From NCBI GenBank assembly GCA_001314805.1, contig LJSY01000005.1, positions 59,708-123,707 of the forward strand: a DNA stretch of 64,000 bases, given 5' to 3'. The position numbers and the translations under genes were made by a program. The notes beneath the pieces are model-generated. The model did no database searches and was not told where the DNA came from. It saw nothing but the letters and a program-made list of their open reading frames with translations. Source of the DNA: Rhodobacteraceae bacterium HLUCCO18 (GTDB taxonomy: Bacteria; Pseudomonadota; Alphaproteobacteria; Rhodobacterales; Rhodobacteraceae). Below, in pieces: positions 8,621 to 17,451 of this stretch (within the stretch, counting starts at the first letter, position 1; every line of letters starts with the position of its first letter).

Positions 8621-9292
8621 TCAGAAGCGTGGGTAGTGGCGCCGCAGCGCCGCGGCGTCCTGACCTCGCAGACGGGTTGCGGAATTGTGGCTCTCGGAAA
8701 AAATCGAGTGCGAATAGGCCGGAGAAAGCACGTCGGTGACAAGCCCCAACGATTGCACCAGCTCCTCCAACACGACCGAGGCGATTTCGCGGCGCTGGAT
8801 GTCGGCCGAAATCGCGATCACGGCGTCGGTGATCTCCGCCCCGCGCGAGCGAAGCGTAACCCGGCCGATCGAGATCGACGACCCGTCGAGATCGGCCACA
8901 CCCGTGCCGGTGATCTCGCCGCCCTCGGGCGCATCGACGAGAAAGATCGGGATATCGAAAGGCCCCTCGAAAGCGCGTTCCAGAAAGAGATGCGCACCCG
9001 CCCCGTTGATTTCCGCGATGGCGCGATCGACGGAACGGTCCACCACGTCGAAGCGGTAGTCGGCGAACCCCTCGGAGATTTGCGCGATGCCCACGCGCAG
9101 CCTCAGCCGTCGTTCCCGCGGCCACCACACGAAGGGTTTCGCGCAATCGCCCCCCGGCGGCGCCGCGCAGGCCACCAGCCGGTAGAACGATTCATCCGAA
9201 ACGAGGTCCGCCACCGCGACGAACTCCTGCGCCGCGCCCGGTCGGGGCAGCGCCATGAACGGCAGGAGAAGCAGGATCGCGAAGCGCCACAT
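8621..9292 (-). CDS. DUF2927 domain exported protein
   Basis: Exported protein of 223 residues starting at 9292 with a clear signal peptide ([18 protein letters not shown], cleavage likely after GAAQ). The mature part has [39 protein letters not shown] and a C-terminal [15 protein letters not shown], a pattern of the DUF2927 family, which looks like a degenerate metallopeptidase fold (the EELVQSLGL helix sits where an HExxH helix would be, without the histidines). Upstream in-frame codons to 9565 lack family character. Lies between an esterase gene and apt, all on the minus strand. Function unknown. Confidence 0.78.
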   Translation of the reverse strand: MWRFAILLLLPFMALPRPGAAQEFVAVADLVSDESFYRLVACAAPPGGDCAKPFVWWPRERRLRLRVGIAQISEGFADYRFDVVDRSVDRAIAEINGAGAHLFLERAFEGPFDIPIFLVDAPEGGEITGTGVADLDGSSISIGRVTLRSRGAEITDAVIAISADIQRREIASVVLEELVQSLGLVTDVLSPAYSHSIFSESHNSATRLRGQDAAALRRHYPRF

Positions 9293-9323
9293 GTGATCTT
9301 GATGGCAAGCTGCGGGGACCGGA

Positions 9324-10283
9324 TCAAGCGTTCGGAGGATTACTTTGCGGGGCTGTGTCCTCGGGACAGCGCGCGGCGCGGCCCAAGGTCGACCGCAGGA
9401 AGGACAGCAGGGCCGCGCGCATGGCGCGTGTCTCCTCGTGTCCGGCGACCGGATCGGAAAGGATGCGAAGGCGCGCATCGGCCTCTTTTGCACCATAGGC
9501 CGCACCGACACGGGCAAGCGCGGGCGAAATCGCTTCCTCGGGCGTGAGCGGGTCGCGTGCGCCATAGGCTATGAACTGCGGGCGCGGTGCGATCAGCGCG
9601 GCCACGTCGCCCATGTCGCCATGGCTCAGCAGACCCGGAACCGTCATGTAGATCCCGTGCAGGTCATGCGCGCCCGAGCTGAGCAGTGGCGCCATGTCGG
9701 CAAAGGCACAGAGATGGGCAACGGCCGACACCCGGTCGTCGAGCGCCGCCAGCCAGTAGGCATGCGTCGCCCCCATCGACAGGCCCATCGCGCCCACCCG
9801 GCCCGCATCGACGCCCGGATCCGCCGTCAGCGCGTCGAGCCCGGCGGCGAGGTCTTCCAGCATCCGGCCCATCAGCGTCCCGCCCCGCCAGAGCGCCGCT
9901 TTTGCGAGCGCGGCCTCCGTGCCCTCCCGCCGGCGCGCGCCATGCCCCGGCATGTCGAGGCACAGAACGACGAAACCCGCAGCCGCGAGCGCCGGGCCGT
10001 AGGGCCCGCATTTCAGGGCAGGGCGACCGTCCAGCAACTCGCCCCGCCCGATGGACCAGGCGTTGCCATGGGCGTGACAGTAGAGGATCGCCGGGTGTGG
10101 GCCGTCACCGGCGGGTCGCAACAGGGTGGCCGGAATAGGACCCTCGCCGCGATAGAGGTGAAGCTCCTCCCGCGTGATCCCGCCGGCGAGTGGCTTCGCG
10201 CCATGTCGTGACACGCTCGTGCGCGCGGTGCGCAGAGGCGAGACGCCCAGAAGGCGCCGGAGCGTGTCTCGGTCGAGCGGCAC
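9324..10283 (-). CDS. Alpha/beta hydrolase (dienelactone hydrolase/acetyl esterase-like)
   Basis: Serine hydrolase of 319 residues. The core fold begins near residue 60 (PHPAILYCHAHGNAWSIG, oxyanion-hole strand), continues with VVLCLDMPGHGARR, and has the nucleophile elbow GLSMGA around residue 168. The acid lies in IAYGARDPLTP and the catalytic His in DPVAGHEE. No signal peptide. It is in line with DUF2927 and apt on the same strand (31 bp gap), but shared function is not evident. The substrate is unknown. Confidence 0.82.
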   Translation of the reverse strand: MPLDRDTLRRLLGVSPLRTARTSVSRHGAKPLAGGITREELHLYRGEGPIPATLLRPAGDGPHPAILYCHAHGNAWSIGRGELLDGRPALKCGPYGPALAAAGFVVLCLDMPGHGARRREGTEAALAKAALWRGGTLMGRMLEDLAAGLDALTADPGVDAGRVGAMGLSMGATHAYWLAALDDRVSAVAHLCAFADMAPLLSSGAHDLHGIYMTVPGLLSHGDMGDVAALIAPRPQFIAYGARDPLTPEEAISPALARVGAAYGAKEADARLRILSDPVAGHEETRAMRAALLSFLRSTLGRAARCPEDTAPQSNPPNA

Positions 10284-10365
10284 GGTCCCGCCTCAGCCCT
10301 GCCCGCGCCGAGGCGTTGCAACCGTCACGCCCAACTCCATAAGCGCCATCCGCCGTCCCCCATCG

Positions 10366-11241
10366 CTAGCCCCCCAGGACCCGACCCGCCACGGCCGACA
10401 ATTTCTCCACCATCGCCGGGTCGCGCTTGTCCGGCGCGGTCAGCATTGCGTTATCGAGCGCCCGGTCGCAGCCATGGGGGCAGGGCGCGCGCGTCCCACC
10501 CAGAAGGCCGGGAAGCTGCGCCAGCATGCTCCGCGCCTTCTCGGCATTGCCCGAAAGCGTCGCGATGATGTCGGCGATATCGACCGCGCCGTGTTGCGGG
10601 TGCCAGCTGTCGTAATCGGTGACCATGGCGATGGAGGCATAACAAAGCTCCGCTTCGCGGGCGAGCTTGGCCTCGGGCATGTTGGTCATCCCGATCACGT
10701 CGCAATGCCAGACCTCGCGGTAGAGCTTCGACTCCGCCAGGCTCGAGAACTGCGGCCCTTCCATGGCGAGATAGGTGCCACCCTCGTGCACCGTGGTGCC
10801 CGTGGCGCGGGCGGCCGTGGCGCAGGCCTCCGACAGGCGCGGGCAGGTGGGATGCGCGACCGAGACATGGGCGACGAGACCTTCGCCGAAAAAACTCTTC
10901 TCGCGGGCGAAGGTGCGGTCGATGAACTGATCGACCACGACGAAATCGCCCGGCGCCATCTCCTCCCGGAACGAGCCGCAGGCCGAGACCGAGATGACGT
11001 CGGTCACCCCCAGCCGCTTGAGTGCGTCGATATTGGCGCGGTAGGGGACGGACCCAGGCGAATGCACATGCCCCCGCCCGTGACGCGGCAGGAAGGCCAT
11101 GGCGACCCCGTCGAGCCGCCCGGTCAGGATCTGGTCCGAAGGCGTGCCGAAGGGGCTTGCCACATCGACCCATTCCGCGCCCTCGAGCCCGTCCATCTGG
11201 TAGACGCCCGACCCGCCGATCACGCCGATCATCGTTTCCAT
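10366..11241 (-). CDS. mtnP: S-methyl-5'-thioadenosine phosphorylase
   Basis: Splits methylthioadenosine into adenine and methylthioribose-1-phosphate, the first step of methionine salvage; the adenine it releases can be recycled by the nearby apt product. 291 residues with start at 11241 (METMIGVIGGSGVYQ). Family motifs: PRHGRGHVHSPGSVPYRAN, VISVSACGSFREEMAPGDFVVVDQ, TYLAMEGPQFSS and GMTNMPEAKLAREAE (phosphorylase family 2 signature region). The catalytic Asp region appears as VTDYDSWH. Length and motifs match the MtnP/MTAP family. Confidence 0.95.
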   Translation of the reverse strand: METMIGVIGGSGVYQMDGLEGAEWVDVASPFGTPSDQILTGRLDGVAMAFLPRHGRGHVHSPGSVPYRANIDALKRLGVTDVISVSACGSFREEMAPGDFVVVDQFIDRTFAREKSFFGEGLVAHVSVAHPTCPRLSEACATAARATGTTVHEGGTYLAMEGPQFSSLAESKLYREVWHCDVIGMTNMPEAKLAREAELCYASIAMVTDYDSWHPQHGAVDIADIIATLSGNAEKARSMLAQLPGLLGGTRAPCPHGCDRALDNAMLTAPDKRDPAMVEKLSAVAGRVLGG

Positions 11242-11350
11242 TATTCTCTCGCCTTCGCAGCCCCTGTTCCGCCCAAGCAGAACCACGAAGACGGGAACCG
11301 TTCAAGGCGCTGCCGGTTTGAGCAGTGCAAACCGATACTGACGAAAAGGT

Positions 11351-11380
11351 TTGCGCTGAAAAGTTTGCACGGTCTACAAT
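11351..11380 (+). promoter_or_regulatory. Probable sigma-70 promoter for the 11409 gene
   Basis: TTGCGC at 11351-11356, 18-bp spacer, TACAAT at 11375-11380 on the plus strand. The downstream ATG at 11409 is preceded by the purine-rich GAAGAGGAG. The region is AT-richer than its surroundings, as expected for a promoter. Confidence 0.5.
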
Positions 11381-11408
11381 ATACTCGGAAAATCGAAGAG
11401 GAGATGCC

Positions 11409-11930
11409 ATGCGCGTGCGTGTCGTGACATACGCACCCGACGCCCTGACCCGCGAGACCGCCACTCGGATGTGGGGCCGTTTTTCCGCGGAGCAGAGTGC
11501 GATCCGATGCGAGCGGTACGACGGTTGGCTTGGGCCGCTACGGGCACGGCGCGACCGTTTCAAGGGAGTGTTGCCGAAGATCGAACTGGACGCTCCGGTA
11601 GGCATCGCCGACGCGCTGATCGTGGTTTCGCCGCTGGTTTCAGGGCGCCTTGCGGCGCCGATGCGCAGCTTTCTGGCAAGGCCGAACCGGATTCCGCCAG
11701 TGCTCGGCGTGGTCGCGACCTGTGCGCGTCGCTATCCGGCGCCGCGCTTCGAAGACGACACGGAGCGTCTGGCCAACGGCTTCGGCGGGCCGGAAACCCT
11801 GATTTTGAGCAGGTCGGACCTTGGGGACGGACAGGACGTCCCTTGCGGTTTGACAGGATTTCTCGACCGGCTGGAGCCCATCGTCGAGACCCGGCTGAAG
11901 CCCGTCGTTCTGCCGTTTCTCGCGGCCTAG
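11409..11930 (+). CDS. Hypothetical flavodoxin-like protein
   Basis: Protein of 173 residues starting at 11409 after a good ribosome-binding site (GAGGAG). The order beta strand (MRVRVVTYAP), helix, then GIADALIVVSPLVSGRLAAPMRSFLARP, and VLGVVATCARRYP resembles a flavodoxin/NADPH-FMN-reductase-like Rossmann arrangement in which VSPLVSG would be the second phosphate-contacting loop, but the first phosphate loop is not recognisable. The stop lies 7 bp from the convergent flavin reductase stop. I do not recognise a specific family. Confidence 0.6.
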   Translation: MRVRVVTYAPDALTRETATRMWGRFSAEQSAIRCERYDGWLGPLRARRDRFKGVLPKIELDAPVGIADALIVVSPLVSGRLAAPMRSFLARPNRIPPVLGVVATCARRYPAPRFEDDTERLANGFGGPETLILSRSDLGDGQDVPCGLTGFLDRLEPIVETRLKPVVLPFLAA

Positions 11931-11937
11931 AGGCCGT

Positions 11938-12543
11938 TCATTCCCCGGGGCGCGCCAGCGAGAATTTCTCGCGGATCACCGAATAGTCGCGATATCCCAT
12001 CCGCGTCAGCGGGTTGAAGCTGAGCACGTCGAAGATGCCATCCCTCAGGCAATCGTCGCGCAGATGCACGCCGATGACCTCGCCGAAGACGACGAAATTC
12101 GCCTCGCCCTCGATCTTCACGATCTGCGTCATGCGGCATTCGAGACTGGCGGGCGCTGCGACCACGCGCGAGCAGGCGATCGTCTCGCACGCCGCCCGCG
12201 CGATCCCCGCCAGCTCGAACTCGTCCGTCTCTTTCGGCCACGGACCCGAGGTCCGGTTCATGACGTCCTTCATGGCGTATTCCACGATGTTCACGCAGAA
12301 TACGCCCGTATCGCGGATATTGGCGACGCTGTCTTTCGTGTCCCCCCGATCCTCCTTGGCGGAGGTTGAGGCGAACATGACCTGTGGGGGCACATAGGCC
12401 ACCGCGTTGAAGAAGGAGTAGGGGGCGAGGTTTTCGGACCCGTCCGCGCCGCGCGTCGCGATCCAGCCGATGGGCCGCGGCGTCACGATGGCGTTGAACG
12501 GGTTGTGCGGCAGGCCATGGCCGTCCTCGGGGCGATAGAACAT
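11938..12543 (-). CDS. Flavin reductase family protein (DIM6/NTAB)
   Basis: FMN-binding split-barrel protein of 201 residues, start at 12543 (MFYRPEDGHGLPHNPFNAIV). Family features: PRPIGWIATRGADGSENLAPYSFFNAV, the FMN-contacting FASTSAKEDRGDTKDSVANI, the N-terminal Val-Asn-Ile turn (FCVNIVEYAM) and the C-terminal FDVLSFNPLTRMGYRDY. The reaction would be reduction of free FMN or a small flavin-dependent oxidation; the substrate cannot be seen. In-frame codons upstream of 12543 (to 12624) look non-coding. Confidence 0.88.
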   Translation of the reverse strand: MFYRPEDGHGLPHNPFNAIVTPRPIGWIATRGADGSENLAPYSFFNAVAYVPPQVMFASTSAKEDRGDTKDSVANIRDTGVFCVNIVEYAMKDVMNRTSGPWPKETDEFELAGIARAACETIACSRVVAAPASLECRMTQIVKIEGEANFVVFGEVIGVHLRDDCLRDGIFDVLSFNPLTRMGYRDYSVIREKFSLARPGE

Positions 12544-12662
12544 CTCTCGCGTCTCCTTCGTATTCTCGTGGCGTGCTGGTTTGGCAAAGCCGTAGCGCCG
12601 TGCTAGGCCCGAGGCCAGAGGCAAAGGGCAGGCACGATAAGGCGAACGGCGGGCATCTCCAA

Positions 12663-13139
12663 GTGTACGAACTCACCCGTGAGAACCCCGACGACCGGTG
12701 GGAGGTAGAGGCGCTTTACGACCTGTGCTTCGCGCCGGGCCGCGAGGCGCTGTCCTCCTATCGGCTGCGCGACGGGGTGGCGCCGCTGCGCGACCTCTGC
12801 CTCGTGGCGCGCGACGATCTGGGCATTCTCGGCGGCGCGATCCGGTTCTGGCCGGTGCGCGTGGGCACGGCCGAGGCGCTGCTGCTCGGCCCCGTGGCGG
12901 TGCACCCGACCCGGCAGGGCGAGGGGCTGGGCGGCGCGCTGATCCGCGAGGGGATGGCGCGCGCCGAGGCCGACCGCTGGCCGCGCGTCCTGCTGGTGGG
13001 GGATGCGCCCTATTACCGGCGCTTCGGCTTCCGGCGTCTCGCAGGCGTCGAGATGCCGCCGCCGACCAACCCGGAGCGGGTTCTGGGCTATGGCGCGTGG
13101 GACGGCGTGTCGGGCCGCGTCACGCCATGGGCGCACTGA
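12663..13139 (+). CDS. GNAT N-acetyltransferase (YhbS-like)
   Basis: Small acetyl-CoA-dependent acetyltransferase, 158 residues if the GTG at 12663 is used; an in-frame ATG at 12573 would add 30 residues that look non-coding and would overlap the divergent gene's promoter region. The GNAT core is clear: LLGPVAVHPTRQGEGLGGAL contains the pyrophosphate-binding loop (Q/RxxGxG/A), followed by LVGDAPYYRRFGF as in YhbS-type proteins. The substrate is unknown. It ends 51 bp before the convergent ptsP, in a gap that holds a partial copy of the Rhodobacterales intergenic repeat. Confidence 0.82.
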   Translation: MYELTRENPDDRWEVEALYDLCFAPGREALSSYRLRDGVAPLRDLCLVARDDLGILGGAIRFWPVRVGTAEALLLGPVAVHPTRQGEGLGGALIREGMARAEADRWPRVLLVGDAPYYRRFGFRRLAGVEMPPPTNPERVLGYGAWDGVSGRVTPWAH

Positions 13140-13142
13140 GCC

Positions 13143-13168
13143 TTCCCCTTCATCTTTCCAAAAATACG
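13143..13168 (-). repeat. Partial copy of GC-rich intergenic repeat
   Basis: Read on the minus strand this is GTATTTTTGGAAAGATGAAGGGG, nearly identical to the tail of the element at 58342-58405 (GGTATTTCCGGAAAGATGAAGGGG). It lies between the convergent 3' ends of the GNAT gene and ptsP. Only the tail is present. Confidence 0.7.
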
Positions 13169-13190
13169 CAATCCGACGCCGGCCCTACGC

Positions 13191-15434
13191 TCAACCGGTG
13201 CGTCTGAGCCACTCCATGACCGCCGGGCGCACCGACTGCTCGCCCGACGCGCATGCCTCGTCGATCACGGCGCGCCCCTCGTCGAGGTTCACCCGCCGCA
13301 GAAGCGACTTCACCGGCCCGATGGAGGCCGGCCGCATGGACAGCGCTCTGAGGCCCATGGCGGCGAAACACACCGCCTCGATGGGCCGCCCGGCATCCTC
13401 GCCGCAGAAGCTGAGCGGCGTGTCGGTCTCCGCGCAGCGCTCGACGATCTGTCCGATCAGCGACAGGAAGGACACGTTGAGCGTATCGTAACGCCGCCGC
13501 ACACGTTCGTTCTCGCGGTCGGCGGCGTAGAAGAACTGCTTCAGGTCGTTGCCGCCGATCGAGACGAAATCCGCCATCTCGTAGAACCTGCGCGGGGCGA
13601 AGGCCATGCTCGGCGTCTCCAGCATCGCGCCGATATCCGTCCTCTCGGGCAGGACGTGGCCCAGCGCGGCCTCGCGGTCGAGCTCGCGCAGGAGGTGGTC
13701 GCGCGCCTGCGTGAACTCGTCGAGCTGCGCGATGAAGGGGAACATGACCGAAAGCGGCCGGCCCGCCGCCGCCCGGATCAGCGCCTGCAGCTGCATCCGC
13801 ATGACGCCGGGCTTGTCGAGGCCCACGCGGATCGCGCGCCAGCCGAGCGCGGGGTTCGGCTCCTCCGTAGGTTTCATGTAGGGCAGGACCTTGTCCGACC
13901 CGATGTCGAGCGTGCGGAAAATGACGCGCTTGCCGCCGGCGGCATCCATCACCCGGGCATAAAGCGCGGCCAGCTCGCCCCGGCGCGGCACCTTGTTGCG
14001 GGTCAGGAACTGAAGCTCGGTCCGGAACAGCCCCACCCCTTCGGCCCCCGAGGAGGGCAGCGAGGGCAGGTCGGCCATGAGCCCCGCGTTCATCTGCAGC
14101 GATACCACCGTGCCGCAGAGCGCCTCGGCCGGCTTGTCGCGGATCGAGGCGTAGCGCTCCTGCGCCTCGGCCTGCATGGCGAGCTTGTCGCGGAAGGCCG
14201 AGGCGACGGTGTCCTCGGGGCGCAGATGGACGATGCCCTGGTCGCCGTCCACGAGGATGAAATCGCCGTTCAGCGCTTCGGTGGTGATGCGCGTGGCGTT
14301 GATGACCAGCGGAATGGCCAGCGCGCGGGCGACGACGGTGGCATGGGACCCGACGGAGCCTTCCTCCAGCACCACGCCCCTGAGGCGCCGCCCGTAATCC
14401 AGAAGCTCCGCCGGACCGATGTTGCGCGCGACAAGGATCGGGTCGGCCGGCATCTGGGCGCCCGTGTCGGTGCCCTGGCCGGTCAGGAGGCGCAGAAGCC
14501 GGTTCGACAGGTCGTCCAGATCGTGCAGCCGCTCGCGCAGATAGGCGTCGGGCACGGTCTCCATCCGCGCACGCGCGGTGGATTGTTCCTTTTCCACGGC
14601 GGCCTCGGCGCTGAGCCCGCGCGAGATATCCTCCTCCATCCGCCGCATCCAGCCGCGGGAGCGGGCGAACATCCGGTAAGCCTCCAGGACCTCGCGCTGT
14701 TCCGCGTCGCCCGGCGAGACCCGCGTGAGCATCTGGTCGACATCGACGCGCAGCCGGTCCACCGCCTCGCGCAGCCGGACGAGCTCCACGTCCGGGTCGT
14801 CGGCGACGGGCCGGGTGACCACCACGCGCGGCTCATGAAGCCACACATGGCCCATGGCGGTGCCTTCCTGTGCACAGCTGCCGCGGAACATCTCCTGGCT
14901 GGTATGCCGCTCGCGCAGCGCCGCGCCCTCGCCCGTGAAGGCGCCGAGCTCCGTCATCTCGGCAAGGACCATGGCGACGACCTCGAGGGCGTAGATCTCG
15001 TCGTCGGAGAACTCGCGCGCGTCCTTGGACTGGACGACGAGAACGCCAAGCCGCTCGCCCAGACGCATGATCGGCACGCCGAGGAAGGAGGAATACCGTT
15101 CCTCGCCCGTCTCGGGCATGTAGCGGAAACCGCGCTCGCCCGGGGCGTTGGCCGTGTTGACGGGCCGCGACGTGCGGGCGACGCGGCCGACGAGGCCCTC
15201 GCCGATCCGCATCCGGGTGACGTGGACGGCCTCGGGCGCAAGTCCCTCGGTCGCACAAAGCTCGAGCGTGTCGGCGTCGCGCAGCAGGTAGATCGAGCAC
15301 ACCTCCGAGCCCATGGATTCGGCGATGAGGCGCGTGATGCGGTTGAGGCGTTCCTGTCCCTCGACAGGCTCGGCCATCACCGCCTGCAAACCCGACAGAA
15401 GCTTGCGGCTTTCGCTTTCGCTTTGCTGGACCAT
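13191..15434 (-). CDS. ptsP: Phosphoenolpyruvate-protein phosphotransferase PtsP (EI-Ntr)
   Basis: Enzyme I of the nitrogen-related phosphotransferase system, which passes phosphate from PEP to NPr and EIIA-Ntr and controls processes such as K+ and carbon/nitrogen balance. 747 residues from the ATG at 15434. Domains: N-terminal GAF sensor (about 1-165), PTS-EI N-terminal domain, the phosphorylatable His in GSVGSHATVVARA (about 370), and the C-terminal PEP-binding TIM barrel with GVGLFRTELQFL and SFCGEDAG. In related bacteria it follows lysC; here the two are separated by gene remnants. An alternative start 18 codons upstream exists. Confidence 0.95.
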   Translation of the reverse strand: MVQQSESESRKLLSGLQAVMAEPVEGQERLNRITRLIAESMGSEVCSIYLLRDADTLELCATEGLAPEAVHVTRMRIGEGLVGRVARTSRPVNTANAPGERGFRYMPETGEERYSSFLGVPIMRLGERLGVLVVQSKDAREFSDDEIYALEVVAMVLAEMTELGAFTGEGAALRERHTSQEMFRGSCAQEGTAMGHVWLHEPRVVVTRPVADDPDVELVRLREAVDRLRVDVDQMLTRVSPGDAEQREVLEAYRMFARSRGWMRRMEEDISRGLSAEAAVEKEQSTARARMETVPDAYLRERLHDLDDLSNRLLRLLTGQGTDTGAQMPADPILVARNIGPAELLDYGRRLRGVVLEEGSVGSHATVVARALAIPLVINATRITTEALNGDFILVDGDQGIVHLRPEDTVASAFRDKLAMQAEAQERYASIRDKPAEALCGTVVSLQMNAGLMADLPSLPSSGAEGVGLFRTELQFLTRNKVPRRGELAALYARVMDAAGGKRVIFRTLDIGSDKVLPYMKPTEEPNPALGWRAIRVGLDKPGVMRMQLQALIRAAAGRPLSVMFPFIAQLDEFTQARDHLLRELDREAALGHVLPERTDIGAMLETPSMAFAPRRFYEMADFVSIGGNDLKQFFYAADRENERVRRRYDTLNVSFLSLIGQIVERCAETDTPLSFCGEDAGRPIEAVCFAAMGLRALSMRPASIGPVKSLLRRVNLDEGRAVIDEACASGEQSVRPAVMEWLRRTG

Positions 15435-15516
15435 CGACCCCTGCTGCCTCTGCGCCAGTTCTTGGCGCCTGACCCGGGGAACAGGCATACCGCGAGGTTG
15501 CAGCGCGGCGCAACGT

Positions 15517-15732
15517 TCAACCGTCCGGCATCAACGCCTTCTTCGCAAGCCGCGCGATCTCGTCGACGCAGGTGTCCCGCGACCAGCCGCCCTCCCGCGT
15601 CAGATGCGCCCGGAGCGACACCGAAAGGAGGCCCGCGAGAAGATCGGTCGCGCGCTCCGGTGTCAGGTCCGGCCGCAGATCGCCGTCCCGCGCAAGTGCG
15701 GCCACCTCGGCCTTCATGGCGCTTCTGATGGC
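15517..15732 (-). pseudogene. C-terminal fragment of a TetR-type regulator
   Basis: About 70 codons on the minus strand (AEVAALARDGDLRPDLTPER, ATDLLAGLLSVSLRAHLT, ending KKALMPDG-stop at 15517) match the ligand-domain C-terminus of TetR repressors. The DNA-binding helix-turn-helix N-terminus is missing: beyond about 15732 the sequence instead belongs to a gene fragment on the opposite strand. The frame stays open upstream but without TetR character. No promoter or start is evident, so it is probably not expressed. Confidence 0.7.
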
Positions 15733-16026
15733 GCTCGTGCCGGGATCGCCGGCGCTACCCGTCGTCGCGCTCTGGCGGCTCGATCGGGCCGCGCGGACCA
15801 CGGTGCTTGCGGGTGCGGGGGCCTGCCTTCTGGGCGTCATTGCCGTCATGGGCCTCGGGAATGTGCCGATGAACACGCGCCTCGACGCGCTGCCGCGGAG
15901 CCCGGAGGGAGTCTCGGGCTACTGGCCCGCCTGTGCCCTGCGCCGGACGCGCCTGAACCATTTGCGCGTGGCGGCCTCCGGCTGCGTCGCCGCTGCATGG
16001 CTTGCGACCGCGCAGCTTGTCCGAAC
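15733..16026 (+). pseudogene. C-terminal fragment of a DUF1772 (anthrone-oxygenase-like) membrane protein
   Basis: The plus strand reads LVPGSPALPVVALWRLDRAA, then a hydrophobic helix (VLAGAGACLLGVIAVMGL), GNVPMNTRLDALP, YWPACALRRTRLNHLRVAAS and a last hydrophobic helix. NVPxN and the W/R-x-R-x-NHLR motif are hallmarks of DUF1772 proteins. The first membrane helix and start are missing, and no stop occurs before the frame runs into antisense of lysC, so both ends are damaged. Such genes commonly stand beside and divergent from a tetR gene, which fits the adjoining fragment. Confidence 0.68.
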
Positions 16027-16045
16027 CCGGACCGGGCGGCGGATG

Positions 16046-17284
16046 TCACGCCGCCCGGTCGAGCCCGAAGGCTGCATGGAGCGCCTGCACGGCCAGTTCC
16101 ATGTATTTCCGGTCGATCAGCACGCTGACCTTGATCTCGGAGGTGGTGATCACCTTGATGTTGATCCCCTCGTCGCGCAGCGTCTTGAACATCTTGGCGG
16201 CGACGCCCGCGTGGCTGCGCATCCCGATGCCCACGATCGAGACCTTCGCGACGTCCGTATCCGCTACAAGCGCGCCGAAGTCGATCTCGCCCCGGTCCTT
16301 TGCGTCGGCCATCGCCTTTTCGGCGCGCTTCACCTCGTTCACCGGGCAGGAGAAGGTCATGTCGGTCATGCCCTCCTCCGAGATGTTCTGCACGATCATG
16401 TCGACATTGACGCCCGCATCGGCAAGCGGGCCGAAGATCGCCGCGGCGATGCCGGGGCGGTCCTCCACATCCGTCAGCGTCAGCTTCGCCTCGTCACGGG
16501 AATGGGCCACACCGGCCACCACATTGCTTTCCACGATGTCCTCCTCGGCACAGACCAGCGTGCCTGCCGTCTCGTCGGGTTCCTCGAAGCTCGAGAGCAC
16601 CCGGAGTTTCACCTTGTAGCGCATGGCCAGTTCGACCGAGCGTGTCTGCAGGACCTTCGCGCCCAGCGAGGCAAGTTCCAGCATCTCCTCGAAGGAAATC
16701 CGGTCGAGCTTGCGCGCCTTGGACGTGATGCGCGGATCGGTGGTGTAGACCCCGTCCACGTCAGTGTAGATGTCGCAGCGCACCGCGCCGAAGGCGGCGG
16801 CGAAGGCCACGGCGGTGGTGTCCGACCCGCCCCGGCCGAGCGTCGTGATGCGGCCCTCGGGGCTGATCCCCTGAAAGCCCGCGACCACGGCGACGCGCAT
16901 GCCTTCGGCGAACTTGGCCATGATGTTCTCCGGCGGGATCGCCTCGATCCGCGCCGACGCATGGGCCGAGGTCGTCTGAACCGGCACCTGCCAGCCCTGC
17001 CAGCTGCGCGCGGGCACGTCCATTTCCTGCAGCGTGAGCGCCATGAGGCCGGCCGTGACATTCTCGCCGGAGGACACAACGGCGTCGTATTCGCGCGCGT
17101 CGAAGAGGGGCGAGGTTTCCTCGACCCAGCCCACGAGTTCGTTCGTCCGGCCCGCCATGGCCGAGACGATGACGATGACGTCATGGCCATTGGCGACCTC
17201 GCGGCCCACGCGCTTGGCGGCGCGCCGGATCCGGTCCAGCGTGGCGACGGAGGTGCCGCCGAATTTCATGACAAGGATGGACAT
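16046..17284 (-). CDS. lysC: Aspartate kinase
   Basis: First step of lysine, threonine and methionine synthesis: L-aspartate + ATP to 4-phospho-L-aspartate. 412 residues, the usual monofunctional length. N-terminal kinase domain with VMKFGGTSV at 4-12, SGENVTAGLMA, GRGGSDTTAVAFAAAF and DVDGVYTTDPR; two ACT domains follow (about 265-412), the site of feedback inhibition by lysine/threonine. ptsP is 0.6 kb downstream on the same strand. thrC, at 59 kb, serves the same pathway. Confidence 0.96.
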   Translation of the reverse strand: MSILVMKFGGTSVATLDRIRRAAKRVGREVANGHDVIVIVSAMAGRTNELVGWVEETSPLFDAREYDAVVSSGENVTAGLMALTLQEMDVPARSWQGWQVPVQTTSAHASARIEAIPPENIMAKFAEGMRVAVVAGFQGISPEGRITTLGRGGSDTTAVAFAAAFGAVRCDIYTDVDGVYTTDPRITSKARKLDRISFEEMLELASLGAKVLQTRSVELAMRYKVKLRVLSSFEEPDETAGTLVCAEEDIVESNVVAGVAHSRDEAKLTLTDVEDRPGIAAAIFGPLADAGVNVDMIVQNISEEGMTDMTFSCPVNEVKRAEKAMADAKDRGEIDFGALVADTDVAKVSIVGIGMRSHAGVAAKMFKTLRDEGINIKVITTSEIKVSVLIDRKYMELAVQALHAAFGLDRAA

Positions 17285-17380
17285 CGTCTCGGGCCGCCAT
17301 TACTGCCGTGCGCGGTCCGGCTCATACGGAAGCGGCTGGTTGCGCGCAAGGGGCAGCGCGGCGCGTGCCGCGGGCCGCGC

Positions 17381-17440
17381 GGGGGCTCTGCCCCCCGGCC
17401 TGCGGCCTCCCCCCGGAGGTTTTCTGCCAGGATGAAGGGG
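17381..17440 (+). repeat. GC-rich Rhodobacterales-type intergenic repeat
   Basis: Begins GGGGGCTCTGCCCCCC (a short hairpin), then GGCCTGCGGCC, then CTCCCCCCGGAGG and a tail ending GATGAAGGGG. It shares order and most bases with the copy at 58342-58405. It occupies the gap between the SDR gene and lysC. I see no coding potential. Confidence 0.75.
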
Positions 17441-17451
17441 CGCGGGCGCGC

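Noticed and set aside
8578..8742. N-terminal extension of apt to 8742
   Set aside because: The extra 55 residues are not seen in Apt; the start at 8577 gives the standard N-terminus, and the extension would overlap the DUF2927 gene's 3' end.
13656..15728. A 690-codon plus-strand frame covering ptsP
   Set aside because: It is the antisense shadow of ptsP, with a random His/Arg/Gly-rich composition and no start signal; ptsP is unmistakable.
17285..17451. Additional small gene between the SDR and lysC
   Set aside because: The gap holds the GC-rich repeat, and no frame with a start signal or family likeness is present.
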